Source: Carya illinoinensis
Lineage: Eukaryota; Streptophyta; Magnoliopsida; Fagales; Juglandaceae
DNA length: 64,000 bases
Reading direction: 5' to 3'
Assembly: GCF_018687715.1 (NCBI RefSeq)
Contig: NC_056758.1
Coordinates: 36,179,467 to 36,243,466, forward strand
The translations under genes and the position numbers were made by a program. Below, in pieces: positions 10,258 to 24,400 of this stretch (the first letter of the stretch is position 1; each line of letters opens with the position of its first letter). The notes beneath the pieces are model-generated. The model was not told the DNA's origin and made no database searches. It worked only from the letters and a program-made list of their open reading frames with translations.

Positions 10258-13171
10258 ATGGCTGTCTCCACCACAAGCTTTGCGGCTGCCAAATTGGAGG
10301 CTCCGTTGCTGAAAGCTTCGCCATCGTCCAGGGCCTCCTCGCCTGCTTCTCAGCTTCCGATTCTTCTGAAACCCATTCGGAGCAGGAAGACCCTGATTCA
10401 GAGAGGAGTCAGGTGCGAGGTTGCAGCCTCCGATGCTTTGGTTCAGACCGAGAAGCTTTCCGCTCTTGAACAGCTCAAGGCATCCGCAGCTGACAGTAAT
10501 AGCCCCCGTTTCTCCTTTCTTCATTTCTAATTTTTAATATCTATTTTCTGGATCTTTGATTATTATATATTTTGATTTTTTTCCTTTCTTTGTTTTGTTT
10601 TTATTTTTTATTTTTTTTTAAATTGTTCTCTTTTCTGTTGCTTAGTCAACTGCATTTCTTAATATTTGAGCCTTTTTTTAACCAGTTGCAAGTGTGTATA
10701 CTAGTTGTGTTTGTTACTTGTAAAAAAAAAGTGTACTTGTTGTGTTTGTCAAATATGAATTTTGGAAAAAATAAATCTTCTCTAAGATTGAACGCTGTTG
10801 TTCACAACCATCTATCTTTGCCTAAAATTATGTAGTGATACTAATATAGGTAACGGTCACTCTTTAGATTTACGAATAAAAAAAATATTGGTAACAATTA
10901 GGGAAGTTGATGATTATATTACTTGTGTAGAAATCATTGGGATGTTAATACTTTAGCCAATTAAATATAGTATACTTCTGCATCCTTCTCGGTTACCGAT
11001 AACATTAAACATACACGTTATATTTGCCTTGTTATGCCCTCAGATTAAAATTAAAGCCGAGATGGAGGTGCATGGAAATGAGTTAAAAATCCAAGAAGTT
11101 TTTGTTAGCACTTCCAATGTTTGTGATGAGATTCACTAAATACATTATCTCTTTCAAAATGATCAATGGGGCTATGGTGCTAACTCTTAATACGAGATTC
11201 TTATTGTCCCAAAGACAAGGTTGATTACTTTTTATTTTCAAATTTTTTATTGTGAGTTTCGTAGTGTTATTGGGAATACAATATATTAAAAAAAAATTAG
11301 TTATGTGCATTTTCTGAACTGCCAATTCGTTTATCTTTCCAGGATATACAAAAGAGAGGAGTAGCATTGTGGTTATTGGACTTAGTGTTCACACTACCCC
11401 CGTTGAGATGCGTGAAAAGCTTGCCATTCCAGAAGCAGAGTGGCCTCGAGCCATTGGGGAGCTGTGTGGTTTAAATCATATAGAAGAAGCTGCTGTTCTC
11501 AGCACCTGCAATAGAATGGAGATTTATGTTGTGGCTCTTTCACAGCATCGTGGTGTCAAAGAAGTGACTGAATGGATGTCAAAGGTACTCTCCTTCTCTT
11601 GATCAACACTAGGATTGGTTTATAGACCACCAAATTTGTTTCTTCTTATGGGATTTCTCTTGAATTGTCGATTAGATGGTGGTTAGTCTCTTAACTGAAG
11701 TTGCTGACTTGCATTGGTCAAGAATGTTGGCGGTGAAAGACTAGTTGTTGATGGATTTCTGATTGAGATCTGTCATGCGTTTGGCCTTTTGGACAAATTA
11801 TTTAATCCAATTTTCCCTAGTTCTTTTTTTCCCCAAATGATATTGTTTTTGCTATTATTGTTTTTCTCTTCCCAGTAGTGATTTACTTTTCTGCATGTTG
11901 TTTGTAGTCTTTTTATTCATTGAGACAGAGTATAAACACATTGATTGTCACGTGATTCTGTTCTGTAGTAATGTGCCATATTCTAACATATTTTCATGAA
12001 CGCAATTATATTTCTCAAAAATATTCTTGCTTCTCCTTGGCAGACAAGTGGGATCCCAGTTTCAGAACTTTGTCAACATCGGTTTCTGCTTTATAACAAA
12101 GATGCTACGCAGCATATTTTTGAAGTTTCAGCAGGTCTCGACTCTCTTGTCCTTGGGGAAGGCCAAATTCTTGCTCAGGTTAAACAGGTTGTCAAAGTTG
12201 GGCAAGGAGTTGTTGGCTTTGGGAGGAATATTAGTGGGCTGTTCAAGCACGCGATAACTGTGGGAAAGCGTGTTAGGACTGAGACTAACATTGCTGCTGG
12301 GGCAGTTTCTGTTAGCTCTGCAGCTGTTGAACTGGCCTTAATGAAGCTCCCTGAATCCTCACATGCTTCAGCAAAAATGTTGGTTATTGGAGCAGGCAAG
12401 ATGGGGAAGCTTGTGATCAAGCACTTGGCAGCAAAAGGTTGCTCAAAGGTGGTGGTTGTAAATAGAACCGAGGAGAGAGTTGCAGCCATCCGTGAAGAGT
12501 TGGCGAATGTTGAGATAACATACAAGCCGCTCACAGAAATGCTAACTTGCGCTGGTGAAGCAGATGTTGTGTTTACCAGCACTGCATCAGAAAACCCATT
12601 ATTTTTGAAAGAGCATGTTGAGGGCCTGCCCCCTGTTGGCTTAGAAGTTGGGGGCTCAAGGCTCTTCATCGATATCTCAGTTCCGCGGAATGTAGGCTCG
12701 TGCGTAGCAGATATTGAAGCTGTGCGAGTTTACAATGTTGATGACCTTAAGGAGGTTGTGGCTGCCAATAAAGAGGATCGTCTTCGGAAAGCAATGGAAG
12801 CACAAGCAATTATTGCTGAGGAATCAAAACAATTTGAAGCATGGAGGGATTCATTGGAGACAGTTCCTACCATCAAGAAATTGAGGGCTTATGCTGAAAG
12901 AATCAGAGTTGCGGAGCTAGAAAAATGCTTGTCCAAGATGGGTGATGATATACCAAAGAAAACAAGGAAAGCTGTGGAGGATCTTAGCCGAGGAATAGTG
13001 AACAAGCTCCTTCATGGTCCGATGCAGCACCTGAGATGTGATGGGAGTGACAGCCGGACCCTGAGCGAGACCCTTGAGAATATGCATGCTCTTAATAGAA
13101 TGTTTAGCCTCGAGACAGAGATATCTGTGTTAGAACAGAAGCTTCGAGCTAAGGTAGAAAGCCAGAAGTAA
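10258..13171 (+). CDS. HEMA: Glutamyl-tRNA reductase, chloroplastic
   Basis: The three exons are 10258-10495, 11343-11584 and 12044-13171, all with GT/AG junctions. They join to 536 codons (535 residues), close to the roughly 540 of Arabidopsis HEMA1. The enzyme reduces glutamyl-tRNA to glutamate-1-semialdehyde in plastids, the first committed step of heme and chlorophyll synthesis. Residues 1 to about 75 are Ser/Ala/Arg-rich, as in a transit peptide. The catalytic region contains [10 protein letters not shown] with the nucleophile near Cys135. The tRNA/NADPH core has [15 protein letters not shown] and a Rossmann motif GAGKMG near 276-281. The C-terminal part has the dimerisation helix with [17 protein letters not shown]. 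All expected motifs are intact. The ATG at 10258 starts a transit-like sequence and is preceded by a 5' leader. Which paralogue it is (HEMA1 or HEMA2) is not certain. Confidence 0.97.
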
Positions 13172-14923
13172 GATCCTTTATCAAATTTGATTCAGGACAC
13201 ATCTTTTACTTCCTCAAATTTGAATAAGGGGAAAATCTCCTCATACTGTCATTTCATTAGAGTGTTGGCACTGTTGTAACCTCCAATTGGGTAAGATAAA
13301 CAGTGTCTGTTGCTGTTGGCTGACCTCTGAATTCATTCATCAGCATAAGGCAATGTCTCAGCCTCTTCTTTAGAGGCCATTCGGCTTTTAGGATACAAAT
13401 TGAGGGATTATGAAGTGAGCTTAATCCATGTAACGATTGTTCTCCTTAGAGTTTATGGTCTGTATCCGAAATTCAGTTAATCCTTGTAATTAATATGTTG
13501 ATTATTTTAATATGGATACGAGCTTGTAATTGATGTACACGTTGGGTCTCCACTGTGAATGTGATTTACATTTTGTCTTTTACTCTTATCATAAATATTG
13601 TGATAACTTGGCTGAGACTTGTGATTTCCTTCAGCTTGCAAATCATGAAGCTCTGATTCTACACAACAAATCGTCATTTTATTATTATTATTTAGCTCTA
13701 CATGGCCATGGCTAGAGACAACAGGGTGGCCTTCTCAGACTAAGCCCACAAATCAGGGCCCATAATGGCCATGAACAAGACCCTCTACACTTGATGGGCG
13801 TAAAATGGTTAAAATTTTGCACTTAGCTTGACATTTAGAACCTCATCTTCGCAGTGAACAAGACCCTCTAGACTGGCTGAACCTTGTCAGGTCAACTTTG
13901 AGATTAAGGTGGTCTCAAGTCCAGCAAGGCAATTCCAAATTATTCTGATGCTCTTGGCTGTCCTTGAAAAAAAAAACACTGATCTGTACATGGATTGAGA
14001 CGTGACATTACAAAGAAAATAGACTCGCTTGTCACTTGCTATGTTGGCAAATGGTGGAACTTGAGAGAAACCATGAAATTATCTAACAACGGACAAAAGA
14101 GACAAACAAGTATTGGTAGCGAAGGAAGCCAAAGGAATCCAGTTGTTAAAAGTGGCAAGTCTCTTTAAGCTCCATTTAGATGTTAAGAGTAACAAAGAGT
14201 CTGAGAACAGTCATGTTCCCAAACATAGCCTAAGTGCGATGATAATAAATACAATTAGGGATGCCCGGAACCATGTGTTGGCCTGGGAGCAAAATTAAAA
14301 AGCAAAAAATGTATTACAATTATTATTATATATATTTTTTAATAAGAAAGACTTAATATAAAAAAGTTAATTCTTCTTTAAAAAAATTATGTACGTTTCT
14401 TCTTATATATATATATTTTCCGGCTATAACTACAGTTGTAGTTTGAGTTTCCTTAATTCTGTGGGGAGAATATCTATACAGTAGCAACCGCGTGCAATAA
14501 CGAGGAAAAATAATTGAACACGGGTTATACGGTTCGGAGGCAACCGAGCAATTTCGATAAGAGAGTAATCATAAGGAGTCTCTCTTTTGTAGGAGGTGTT
14601 CTCACTCTCAAGGAAAATCATCAGCTAGCTATCTATCTCCCTAAACCCAAACAACTTATTAGCCTTTTTCCTGCCAGGCATATTGGCCCCATTTCTAGTG
14701 CTTGAAGTTGACAACACCTTTCTTTTATTTATATGACACCTTGGTCAATGCCCGACACGAACCAAACCTTTCTTCATGTTGTTTGTGGCCTCAGGCATTC
14801 TCCATAAACGTGCTGTTAACAAGCCGCATGCAAAGGTGGACCTCTTTCCTCTCCCCACATGTGAAGAAGACTAGCTCACATCATGCTTCACCATTCCTTC
14901 ACAAGACTTCATCTACATTTGTG

Positions 14924-14924
14924 C

Positions 14925-14962
<38 letters not shown>
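14924..14962. repeat. Compound (CT)n(AT)n microsatellite
   Basis: An uninterrupted CT run of about 23 bases passes directly into an AT run of about 16 bases. Confidence 0.9.
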
Positions 14963-16443
14963 GTCTGAATTTTGATCCTTTGGATGCTGTATCCCCATTG
15001 TTGGTCGATGCAGTTTTTGATTGATGGTTGTGGGTCATGCACTGGGACGTGGACGAGACGATGACTCACCTGTCTTCAGTACAGCCGAGAGAGAGAGAGA
15101 GAAAGTGGCAATAAATACATATAAACAGCTACAAACTGGTGGAGATCAGATACGGAGCTGGTTAGGCCCAAGCAAGGACGGGAACGCATGCATCAATCGA
15201 GAGATATGCCGATGCATGCGTGATAGAATGGACAACAGAACAAATTGAGCAGTACTACTTCGTCTCCAATCCCACATATCGAATTGCATACGATTCATGC
15301 AGAGACGAGGGGGCTTCTTCTGCTGGGAAGGAAGTTGGTACGATGTAGGGTCCGCATGTGCTTCTGTACGAGCACCTTCTTTCGTGTCCCTGCCTGCTCC
15401 GATCCTTTATATATGATGCCCATTGCCCATCGATTGTAACCCTTTATGCCCATAGAATTGACCGGACGGCTGTGAATGGCCCCGAATTGGGCCTGATCAT
15501 AAACTCCCAAGGGTTTTAGTTCTTTATAGGTCACATAATTGGGTGAGAATTGCATGCAATGCGTCAGTGGACTAACATTAACATATATGATCAGCATTTC
15601 GATGAATGGAATTTCGAACTAACATATATTTTAACATCCACTACTACTCCTTGGGTGAAATTTGGACTGAGTCCGGTAAAATAAGTCACCTCTCAAGTCG
15701 ACTTTCTTTGAACAAAATATGCTACATATTTGTGATGGGTAAAATTGGCACCTCGGGGAAGAGAGGATCTAACAAAGACAAGTAGTTGATCGGATATATA
15801 TAAAGTAAAGAGAGAACATAAAGCTGGAGAGGAGAGGACATAAAATTGAGGGTGATGAGACATAAAACAAGGAGACAGGTCAACTTCATTTGGAGATTTG
15901 AGAGGAAGGGAACAATCAGAGAGATTAGCTCAAAACTCATTTTTTCGTAGAGATAACTTCACAGGAGCAATTGTATAGAGCTTAATGAGGATTGAGAGTT
16001 TGCATCAAACTCAACTTACAGTAAAATTTACATCCTAGACCCATGGATGTAGGCTTTAGTGTTAAACTACGTAAATATTGGTATTTATTTTTTGCCATTT
16101 ATTATTAAGCAAGCCATGAATGAACATAGTATACACATCACCACCGAAAATTATTGTGCAAGAGAAGATGGCCGTCATCCAACCACACTAGCTTTGAGTG
16201 TGAGCATTTAACTGTCACCGAAAAATGCATCAACAATATTCATATTCATATAAGTACGTACTGTCGAAGGAAATCCGAAGAAATATCAAAAACCTTATTT
16301 ATTTTTCTTTATAGGGCAAAAATCGTTACAATTCTTCAATTGACTTGAACATCTAGTTGGTCCAAGAGTAAATCAAGCTTTCAACACACATTTCTATATA
16401 AACGCAAATTCTTACATTGTTTTTCTAAGCCGTCTAGATTCTG

Positions 16444-16549
16444 AAAACATATACTGGCATGGTCCTTCGCATGATGGAGTGATTATTAAAATGTTTAAGA
16501 AAAGGGACTTATATATATAAAAACATCTACTGGCATGGTCCCTCGCATG
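16444..16549. repeat. Short direct repeat, about 30 bp, 76 bp apart
   Basis: A unit reading AAAACATMTACTGGCATGGT followed by CCYTCGCATG occurs at 16444 and again at 16520, with only two differences over about 30 bases. No family was recognised. Confidence 0.7.
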
Positions 16550-19019
16550 GGGGGCTAGATTGCAAAAATTTTGATACTCGGTAATTAGTACAGACTGGCA
16601 ACTCAGAACAGAGCCAAAACTCATCAAGGACAACTCATCCAAACATTTGACTACAGCAGAAGGGTGTCCTAGGCGTAGCAGACATTAGCGCAGCAGATTT
16701 TTTTTTTTAGCAAAGGGACAAAAATGTTGAATCGTGCGATCGAAATTCTAGTGAAAAAAGGGTGAGATCAGGCGAAGGTAAAGTACTGCACTCTAGAGGC
16801 CAGTATTTCTAAAGATACACGTACGTATTCATGGCATGCCATCTCTCTATCGTGAAACTTGAGATCAGGATCGACGCCACGATGATGATCATATGACTGT
16901 CAGAAAAATGAGCTATTTTTATTGAAGTCTGTCTATTAATAGATCACCATAATGGGTGCTATTCTTTAGGCTCAGTTAATCCCACTCCACAACTTAATAA
17001 ATAAATAAATAAAAATAAAAATAAAGATACTGCTACAATCAAATTCCACTTAAACACGGCTAAAATTGCTCAGCATTCTCTGTGGGGAAACTTGAGTGCT
17101 TAATTTTTGGACCCTCATGTTTTCTTTATTTTTTTAATGGAAAAAATAATAATCATTAAATAAAAATTTTATGTACAATTATTTTTATATACTCTACTAA
17201 TATGATAAGCTGTATCATTTTTTTTAATATAAAATAATTATTTTGACCACTCATATTAATAGAGGGTATAAAACATACGTAAAAATAATTATATATAATA
17301 TAATTCTTAATTAAAATAGTAAGTTTAGACGAGGAAGGATAATCCAATGCATCAACTCGTAGCAAATGAATAAAATTATATATATAAATTAGAAAATAAT
17401 TCATCCAAGTTAGTCACAGAGTTTTCAGCCACATTTGCTGAGATCTATACTGCTTTATGCAAAACTATACATCCCCTTCTGGATCAAACTCATATATATA
17501 TTCTTCAACACAAGAATATTCACGAACAGACAGATGCCTTCAGTACTTTATCACGCTACGTAATTCAACTCCTTTGAAAAAAAAAAAAGGAAAAGCAGGA
17601 CCACCAGATTAATGCTATCAAGGGTCACTTTATCAAAGAGATATAAGCTATTAAAATGTTATATATACTGCACGCCTCCTATTTATTTCATTTCTATTTA
17701 CTCTAATAAAACGTTAATATAAAATTGTTTTAAAAATAATTATTTAAAAAAATAGAAAACGACGAGCAGCACATTCACATTGACGCGGAAATGGTACGAA
17801 AATACTGTACAAGTTATCCAAAAGAAGGACCCTTTTTTACGGGATGAGAAATCAAATGCATGAATAATATTAGTCAAGATATCTTATCTCACTCTGCCTT
17901 CTTACACTGCCTCTGGCTATATTATGGTCTACTCATAAAAGTGTACAGAAGTGGCAATGCTATGCCCACTCTACTTCTCAATCATCTCAGTCCTTTATTG
18001 ACGTGATTGATAGCAGAGACTACTGCAGGGCTTCATCCATCTTTTTAAAACATCATTTATTTATTTATTTTTTATAAGAAAGCAGACCAATTTCGCAATA
18101 CTCAGCTCTAGCTCTGAACAAAATATCTATCTCGCTTATTCAATGCACAACGATAGGCCGATCCATCGTTCTCTAAAAACTGGGTGGCTGATCTACTGTT
18201 TGAGGTTCAAATAATAATATTCCAGATGGGTCCGCTTCCTCTTCCTCCGTTAATTAATTCATTTGGAGTAGAAAGAAGAAAGAAGGGAGAGAGGGGAAAG
18301 AAAAAGGAGACCATGATATCTCTAGCCGTGGGTGCAAGCTTCTTCGAAATCCTCAATACTAAAGATGCTCGTTAAAACTATATAATAACCAAAAGGATAT
18401 TGATTTGGTCATCATTCAAGTCTTCCTACCTACTCCATCATGCTGTCCTACTCTCTCTCTCTTCTCTCTTTTTTTCTTTTCTAGTACATGTAATTTTATT
18501 GAGCATCCACGATCTCTCTCTCTCTCCTATTCCTCTCACTAGACCACCCCACTTATCTAAACCTAACGAGGATAAGGCAATAAGTGTAATAATACTTCCT
18601 ACGAATTCACACGTCAAAACATACAAGGCAAGGATAAAATGTCATTTTTCATCCAAACATATAAAGCTAGCATTTACAACCTTTTTTTTTTCTTTTTTTT
18701 GAATTTCTAGGTTATGTTTGTTCATCACGAATCCCTACCAAACTACGAATGGAGAATCTCTCCAAAACGAAGAGATGTGGATTCATAAACAGTTGAATTG
18801 CGCTAATTAAGATCAAAAAAGAAAAAAAAAAAAAAAAGACATGCTTCAGCAAAATCCATCCCAACCTACTAATCAACTGTTCCGCTATGATCTTCCACTG
18901 CAGAAAGGGCCTCGCCGTCTGCAACCTGCTTGTTCCCCATCGCCACCCACTTCTCCTCTCGATTCCTTCTTTTTTTTTTTTGGGGAAAAACTTGTATAAT
19001 TCTTTTAATACTTTATTTA

Positions 19020-21427
19020 TTAAAATCTGGCGTTTTCGAACCCGTGCAAATCACTGACTCGATTCAACGACTTCTTCTTGATGGCTACTTTAGCCAGCTT
19101 CTCAGCCGCTCTCCAAGCCGACGTCGGCGTCAGCGGCTCCCCATTCTCGTCCGCTATAGCGCCACCCATCAAGTCCCTCTCCTGGCCTCTCCTTCGTTGG
19201 ATCATCGTCAACATCTGCTGCTGTTGCTGCTGCTGTATCCTCCAGTGAAGCTCTGCCAGCTCGGCCTCCAAGCTGCGAACGTACTCGTCAGCCGATTCAG
19301 AATTCGACTGCAATAACAATGCTCGAGCCGACGCGAGCAACTGATGAGCACTTGAAAACTCGTCGTGCTCGATTAGTCGCCGGGACTCAGCTACGGCCCG
19401 TGTGGTGATGAAGACGTTCCTCAACCGTTCGATCCTGGGCGCCGATGATCGAACGGCTTGCGGACTGGGGACAAGCAGTGCCTGTTCTTTGCCGTACACA
19501 ACCTCTTGTGACGCGGGGTCCTTGTAAAGGCACCGAACGGACATCACGAGGTGGGCACCTAAAGCTACCGAGGACGGAACCCTCAGCTCTACGAGTAGCT
19601 CCCTCTCTTCCTCCGCGTACAAGTCACCCAGCCGAACAGAACCGGAACCCAGGACTGTGGGCCGTCCATTGCAGGAATAGATGGCTGAGATCCCCGCCGG
19701 AGAAGGAAACGTAAGCTGAATCCTCAGGTCCTGCACCACTACGCTCAATAAGCCGCCAACGCACTTGACCAAGGCGTCCTCGTCCGGCTCGTGCTGGTGG
19801 TTGCAGAACCCGAACTTATGAACCGGGATCTCAATGTGAGCGAAACGGGTTGAGGACACGTGGCTGGACGCTTGGCGTTGGTTTGCGCGGACCCTACCAT
19901 CCTCGTGATCTTGACCATCGGATAACAAAATGATACTGGCAACGGGATTTCTCTCCCTCCGATCTTCAAGCACCTTGCTAGCTTTCCTCAAAGCATCTCC
20001 CACGCTAGTCCCTTGACCACAGGCGAGCCGGTCAATTATGCGCCGAGCGGCACGCTGACCTTGAACCGTCATTCTCCTCAGGGGCAATAACCTTCTGGTA
20101 GTAGCTGAAAAGGCCACAATGGAAAGGCGATCGCCCGAACCGAGTGACGAAATGACTAGATGCATGGCGCGCTTCAGCATCTGCAGCTTGGCACCAGTCA
20201 TGCTGCCACTAACATCGAGCACCGTCACCAAGTCGATGGGCGCCCGGTCGAGACGCGTTGACGCTCCCGAATTGCGAGCTGGCGGAGCCTTCACTCTCAG
20301 AGCAACCACGTAGGTGTCGTGGGACCTACCGGCCGATACTAGTGCAGACTCGGGTAACAATCTCACCCGGACGTTCCTCTGATCCCTGCCGTTGAATGGC
20401 GCTTCATCGGAATACTTGATGGATGAAGATGGAGGGTTGGGATTATTGACGAAGAACCCCTGAAACTCTTCTTCCGCGTCATCGTTTTCGTCGTCTACGG
20501 CATTCTCATCCGCCTCTGGGATTGGGCTAATCCGAGAACCGGCTGTGGGAGATAGAAGCGGCTCGTCGTCATCGTAGGATGGTTTTGGTTGCTGCTGTAG
20601 TATTTCGAGCTTGGGTTTGAGAGTTCTTGGGGACGATTCTAACATTTTCTTCTGTTCAATCTTTGGTTTTGCTTTGAGGTCGTGATTTTTGTGTTTGTTA
20701 GTGTTCTCCTCCACTTCGTTCTGTTGCTGGGATTGGGAGCCAAGGTTTTTGTGGACGGCGAGTAAAGGTACGTCTTTCCAGTTGGTGTTGCACACAGGGC
20801 AAACGAGACGGCCATTCTTACGCACGTGGTCAGCGATGCACGGGAAGTGGAATGCGTGTGCGCACTCCGCAGTGTAAATGGCTGTTCCCTGACCGGTCTT
20901 CACGCTGTGGAAGCAGACTCCACAGCTACTCTGTGAAGCGAAAAAACCAGAAAAAGGGTCAGATTTCTGCATGATGATTAATACTATGCTACTTCGTATT
21001 TCGGCCTTGCTACGATTGATTCAATGGTACTTACTCTGAATTTGAAACTGTTCTTGAAGAGTGACAGCTTGAGAGGGGATCGAGGAGAGGTCTGGTTTGA
21101 GCCCATCAGTGTTCTTGGGCTCTTGGAGCGAGTCTTGGGAGTGCTGGTATTGCATTCTAGTCTCGGACTTTCGTTAACAGTAGGCGTTTGAGAAGCCTCT
21201 GATGTACTCGTTCGGCATCGCAGGCTTGGGCTTTTGACTATTGCTTGAGACTGTAAACGAGGCGTGGAAGGGTTGCTTCCACCTCCACCGGAGAGGAACC
21301 CCAATCTGGTACAGCTTCTGGGGATTGGGCTGGAACTTGGACTTCTTTGTTGCTTGTCAGATAGTGAAGAGGAATCTGAGTCTCGCGGGATCGTAGTGCA
21401 AAAGGCTCTTCTCCAACCGGTACCCAT
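19020..21427 (-). CDS. RING-H2 and von Willebrand A domain E3 ubiquitin ligase, WAV3 family
   Basis: Exon 1 is 21427-21035 and exon 2 is 20930-19020, joined across a 104 bp GT/AG intron in phase 0, giving 767 residues. The N-terminus, MGTGWRRAFCTTIPRD, and the C-terminus, DLHGFENARF, are signatures of this plant family (WAV3, WAVH, EDA40-like). A Ser/Pro-rich region precedes the RING finger (about residues 134-178: CGVC, ECAHAFHFPC, CPVC), whose C-C-C-H-H-C-C-C ligands are all present. An acidic linker leads to the VWA domain with an intact MIDAS motif DVSGS near residue 370. Near the C-terminus is a run of seven Gln. In Arabidopsis, family members act as E3 ligases in root gravitropism and growth direction. 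The short frame starting at 20972 is intron sequence, not an alternative N-terminus. The exact paralogue is not determined. Confidence 0.95.
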
Positions 21428-24400
21428 TTTCAGAGACCAAATGATAAGAACGACGCGTAACAGAAGATACTTTTTGTGGTTCGTTTACTTTATCTTTCTA
21501 TATATCCACTTTGTTTATATTTTCAGAGATGAAGAAGACGAAGAAAAAAGGTTTTGTTTCGATGGATCTGAGGAGGCTGCCACGGAAGACAAAAAGGCAC
21601 AGGATTGGAGATAGCAAGAAGAGCATGGGATCAAATGAAACAAAGCAAAGTGACAAAGTCGTGGGATTTAGAAGGATAGAGCCCCAGACCACCCAGACCT
21701 TTCTTTGTTTTCCTTACTCTCTTCCTCTATGGCTCCCATTCCCATTTTTTCACTTTCTATAATACTCTCTATCGATAACCCCGAAAAGATCTCTGCAACA
21801 AAAAGGCTTGAGATCTACCGCCTCTCTCTCCCCCGTTGTGAGATACAAGGAGATCCTTTCAGGCACTGGTTATTTATATTCATTGGAAAGGTAAGTTGGG
21901 CATTTACGTCTGCAACCGGCACGTGTTGCTTCTTTGTTGATTAACCGATCTGTAACCTCATCGCTACCATTTTTTTTCTAATATAAAACAACGTACAGAA
22001 CGGATGAGGTACTTCCCCATGGTCAAGAAACATAATTAGGGTAAAAGAAGAATTTTAATGACATGGCATAAGTGTGAATAATTCAAAATTATCTAATACT
22101 TAATAATAAGAAATATTAATCATTGGCAAAAAGGGAAAATTTTTAGAAATAGATGAGAAAAGTCTATACTCATTGAGGTTAAAAACCTACAAGAGATGTT
22201 ATCAGAACTACCAGTTGCAGCCGTAGTTCGATCTAGACAGAGATTGTGTTATAGAGGAAAAAGGGTGACAGCAAATAAATATAATGTAAGGTATTAGTTT
22301 AAGGCGGATCATTATAGCTAGCTATGTCGTTATTGGAGTTAAACAGAAAGATTGAGAGATAAGTAAGAAATGGTTCGATTAAGTACTGTTGGGTACGTAG
22401 CAGTCAGTAGTTCACAAGTTCCTGCACTAGTTTGTGTGATAGACGCACACGCGAAAGAGGAGAGAGGTGGTGGTTGGATTGGGAAGAGTCGAGGCCAAGG
22501 ACTTATATAATACAAGGCGTGCTATCTTTGGCATGCAGTGCAAGGGCATGGTTGCACGTGAGATTCCGGCTATTGCTAGCTCTCCCTTTCCTTTATCCAA
22601 GTTTTGTGGGAAAGCTTCGAGTGATCAAAATTTCTCAGCGTGTACATGTGGAGCATGGTTCAATTCATTTGTGATGGCTTATGTCTCATCACCCATTTTT
22701 CTTTCATTTTTTGAGTCCTAAAATTCAAATGAAAAATAGTCACACTCTTAATTAATAATGTACTAAGACGTATTATAATTTAAATAGAAATAGATAGAAT
22801 GAGACGTAAACATCACAGGAAACATCAAAGATAAAATTTAAAGAATTTTGTTATATATAAACAAAATCGCGTACTAATCTGTGTTTAATGATACTAATTT
22901 ATTTATATTTAAAATTTAAATTAATATTATTTTTAATAAAATTTTGTATAATTTTATTGAAGTTTTGTTTTTATTTTCAATTTCAATCACAGGAAACATC
23001 CAAGGAAATCCTGACGCTATTTAACTATGCTTTTACCCACGCGTGTTTACAAGTAGCGTGAGATCAACTGTGTCGAAAATGGGTGCGATGCATTTCTGTC
23101 AGTGTTATTAGAGAGGAGCCGGGGTATCAGAGCGTACTTGAAATTTTGTTAGGGATAGCATCATTAGCCGTCGATTAGGTAGGTCCAGTGCGTCATGATA
23201 GTCCCAATCAGCCGCATGTACGATCACGGGAATCTTATTACTGTACCAAAATATAAAATAAAAATAAAAAACGGGGTCAATTACGAGCACCCAAATTTCC
23301 ATGCAGTCGCAAATTTTGCGGCATGGGAAGTAGGAACCAGATAGGACTGCAGCCTCCCTGACTAGACTGGTAAATTTTCACTCACTGGCTTGGTAAATTC
23401 TCGAGTTACCAAAATAATAATAATAATAATTATTATTATAATAATAGGTAAAGAAATTAAGATGATGGATGGATGGATGGGTCAGGGTCCAGCTCTGCAT
23501 ATCTGGGGCTGTTAATTACGGTATAATCAGAGGTACTGCAAAGGGAAAGGCAAATTAAATGTGGGGAATTAGGGGATCCAGAATATAAGAGGGCAAATGG
23601 GGCTCAGACTCCCACATGAGGGCTCCTTTCCAGTCGTACGTGTCAGTGTTTCGGAGACCACCATGCACGCCGCACGGTCCTTTCTCTCCTCCTCTTCCTC
23701 TCGTCCTCTTTGTAGCTTCAAATTAAACCACCTATCACGTCCATATCATGTCCCGCCTTGAGTGTCCAGTGTTCCCAACTTCCCAGTGGTTTTGGCACTT
23801 TGCATTGTCTTGGAGCTGAAATGAAAGGGAGCTTGACCCCCATTTCAGAAGATCTTACCAGTCCAACCTCTTCACTTTGTGCACCGTGGTTTGCATGTTC
23901 TGTTATGGGTGAGTACTTCTAAAGAAATTTTGTAAAGATAGTTAGAAAATAGGATTTACTAAGATTCGTGGTCGCATTCAATCAAAGATTTATTTTTATA
24001 TGTTTTTTTTTTGCTTTTGTCAATCTAACAATTATCTTTATTTAATTGTATTTTTTTATTTTCAGGTCAAGTCCCAACTAGCTAGCAAGGATTAACACGC
24101 TACGAAATGTCTGTATTATGATACATTTGGTCTTTTTTCCTGTTCATTATGTCACGACTCAAATAGTGTAGTAATAAACTCATTTTAAAAGCTTCCTAAT
24201 TGAAAGGATACAAAAACAGTGTGCTCAAACTTTGTCACATTACTTAACTAATTATTTAGTAATTATGTGAGATATAGTACCACACAGTACACTACAATTT
24301 GAAAGAGGATGGGGATAAGGACAAAGCAAGAGCATGAAGAGCATGACTCCTAGCTGGCTAGCTCCTTGTTCTATTTTTTAAGTCGTTTATTTAAATTACA

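Larger units (their letters stand above)
13172..19019. other. Non-coding region downstream of HEMA
   Basis: The first 400 bases hold the probable HEMA 3' untranslated region, with several TTGTAAT-type far-upstream polyadenylation signals near 13430-13530. The rest is AT-rich, with short chance frames only. It also holds a CT/AT microsatellite and one 30 bp direct repeat (separate entries). Confidence 0.55.

Noticed and set aside
12175..12669. 164-codon open frame opposite HEMA
   Set aside because: It lies wholly within HEMA exon 3 on the other strand and resembles no protein; it is a shadow of a well-conserved gene.
14924..14968. C-terminal part of an 88-codon frame running into a CT/AT microsatellite
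   Set aside because: The frame ends in a simple repeat translated as Leu-Ser and Tyr-Ile runs, with no upstream coding signature.
19445..19714. Plus-strand frame of 89 codons in the WAV3-like gene
   Set aside because: It is antisense to the VWA-containing exon, with low-complexity Pro/Arg content and no family resemblance.
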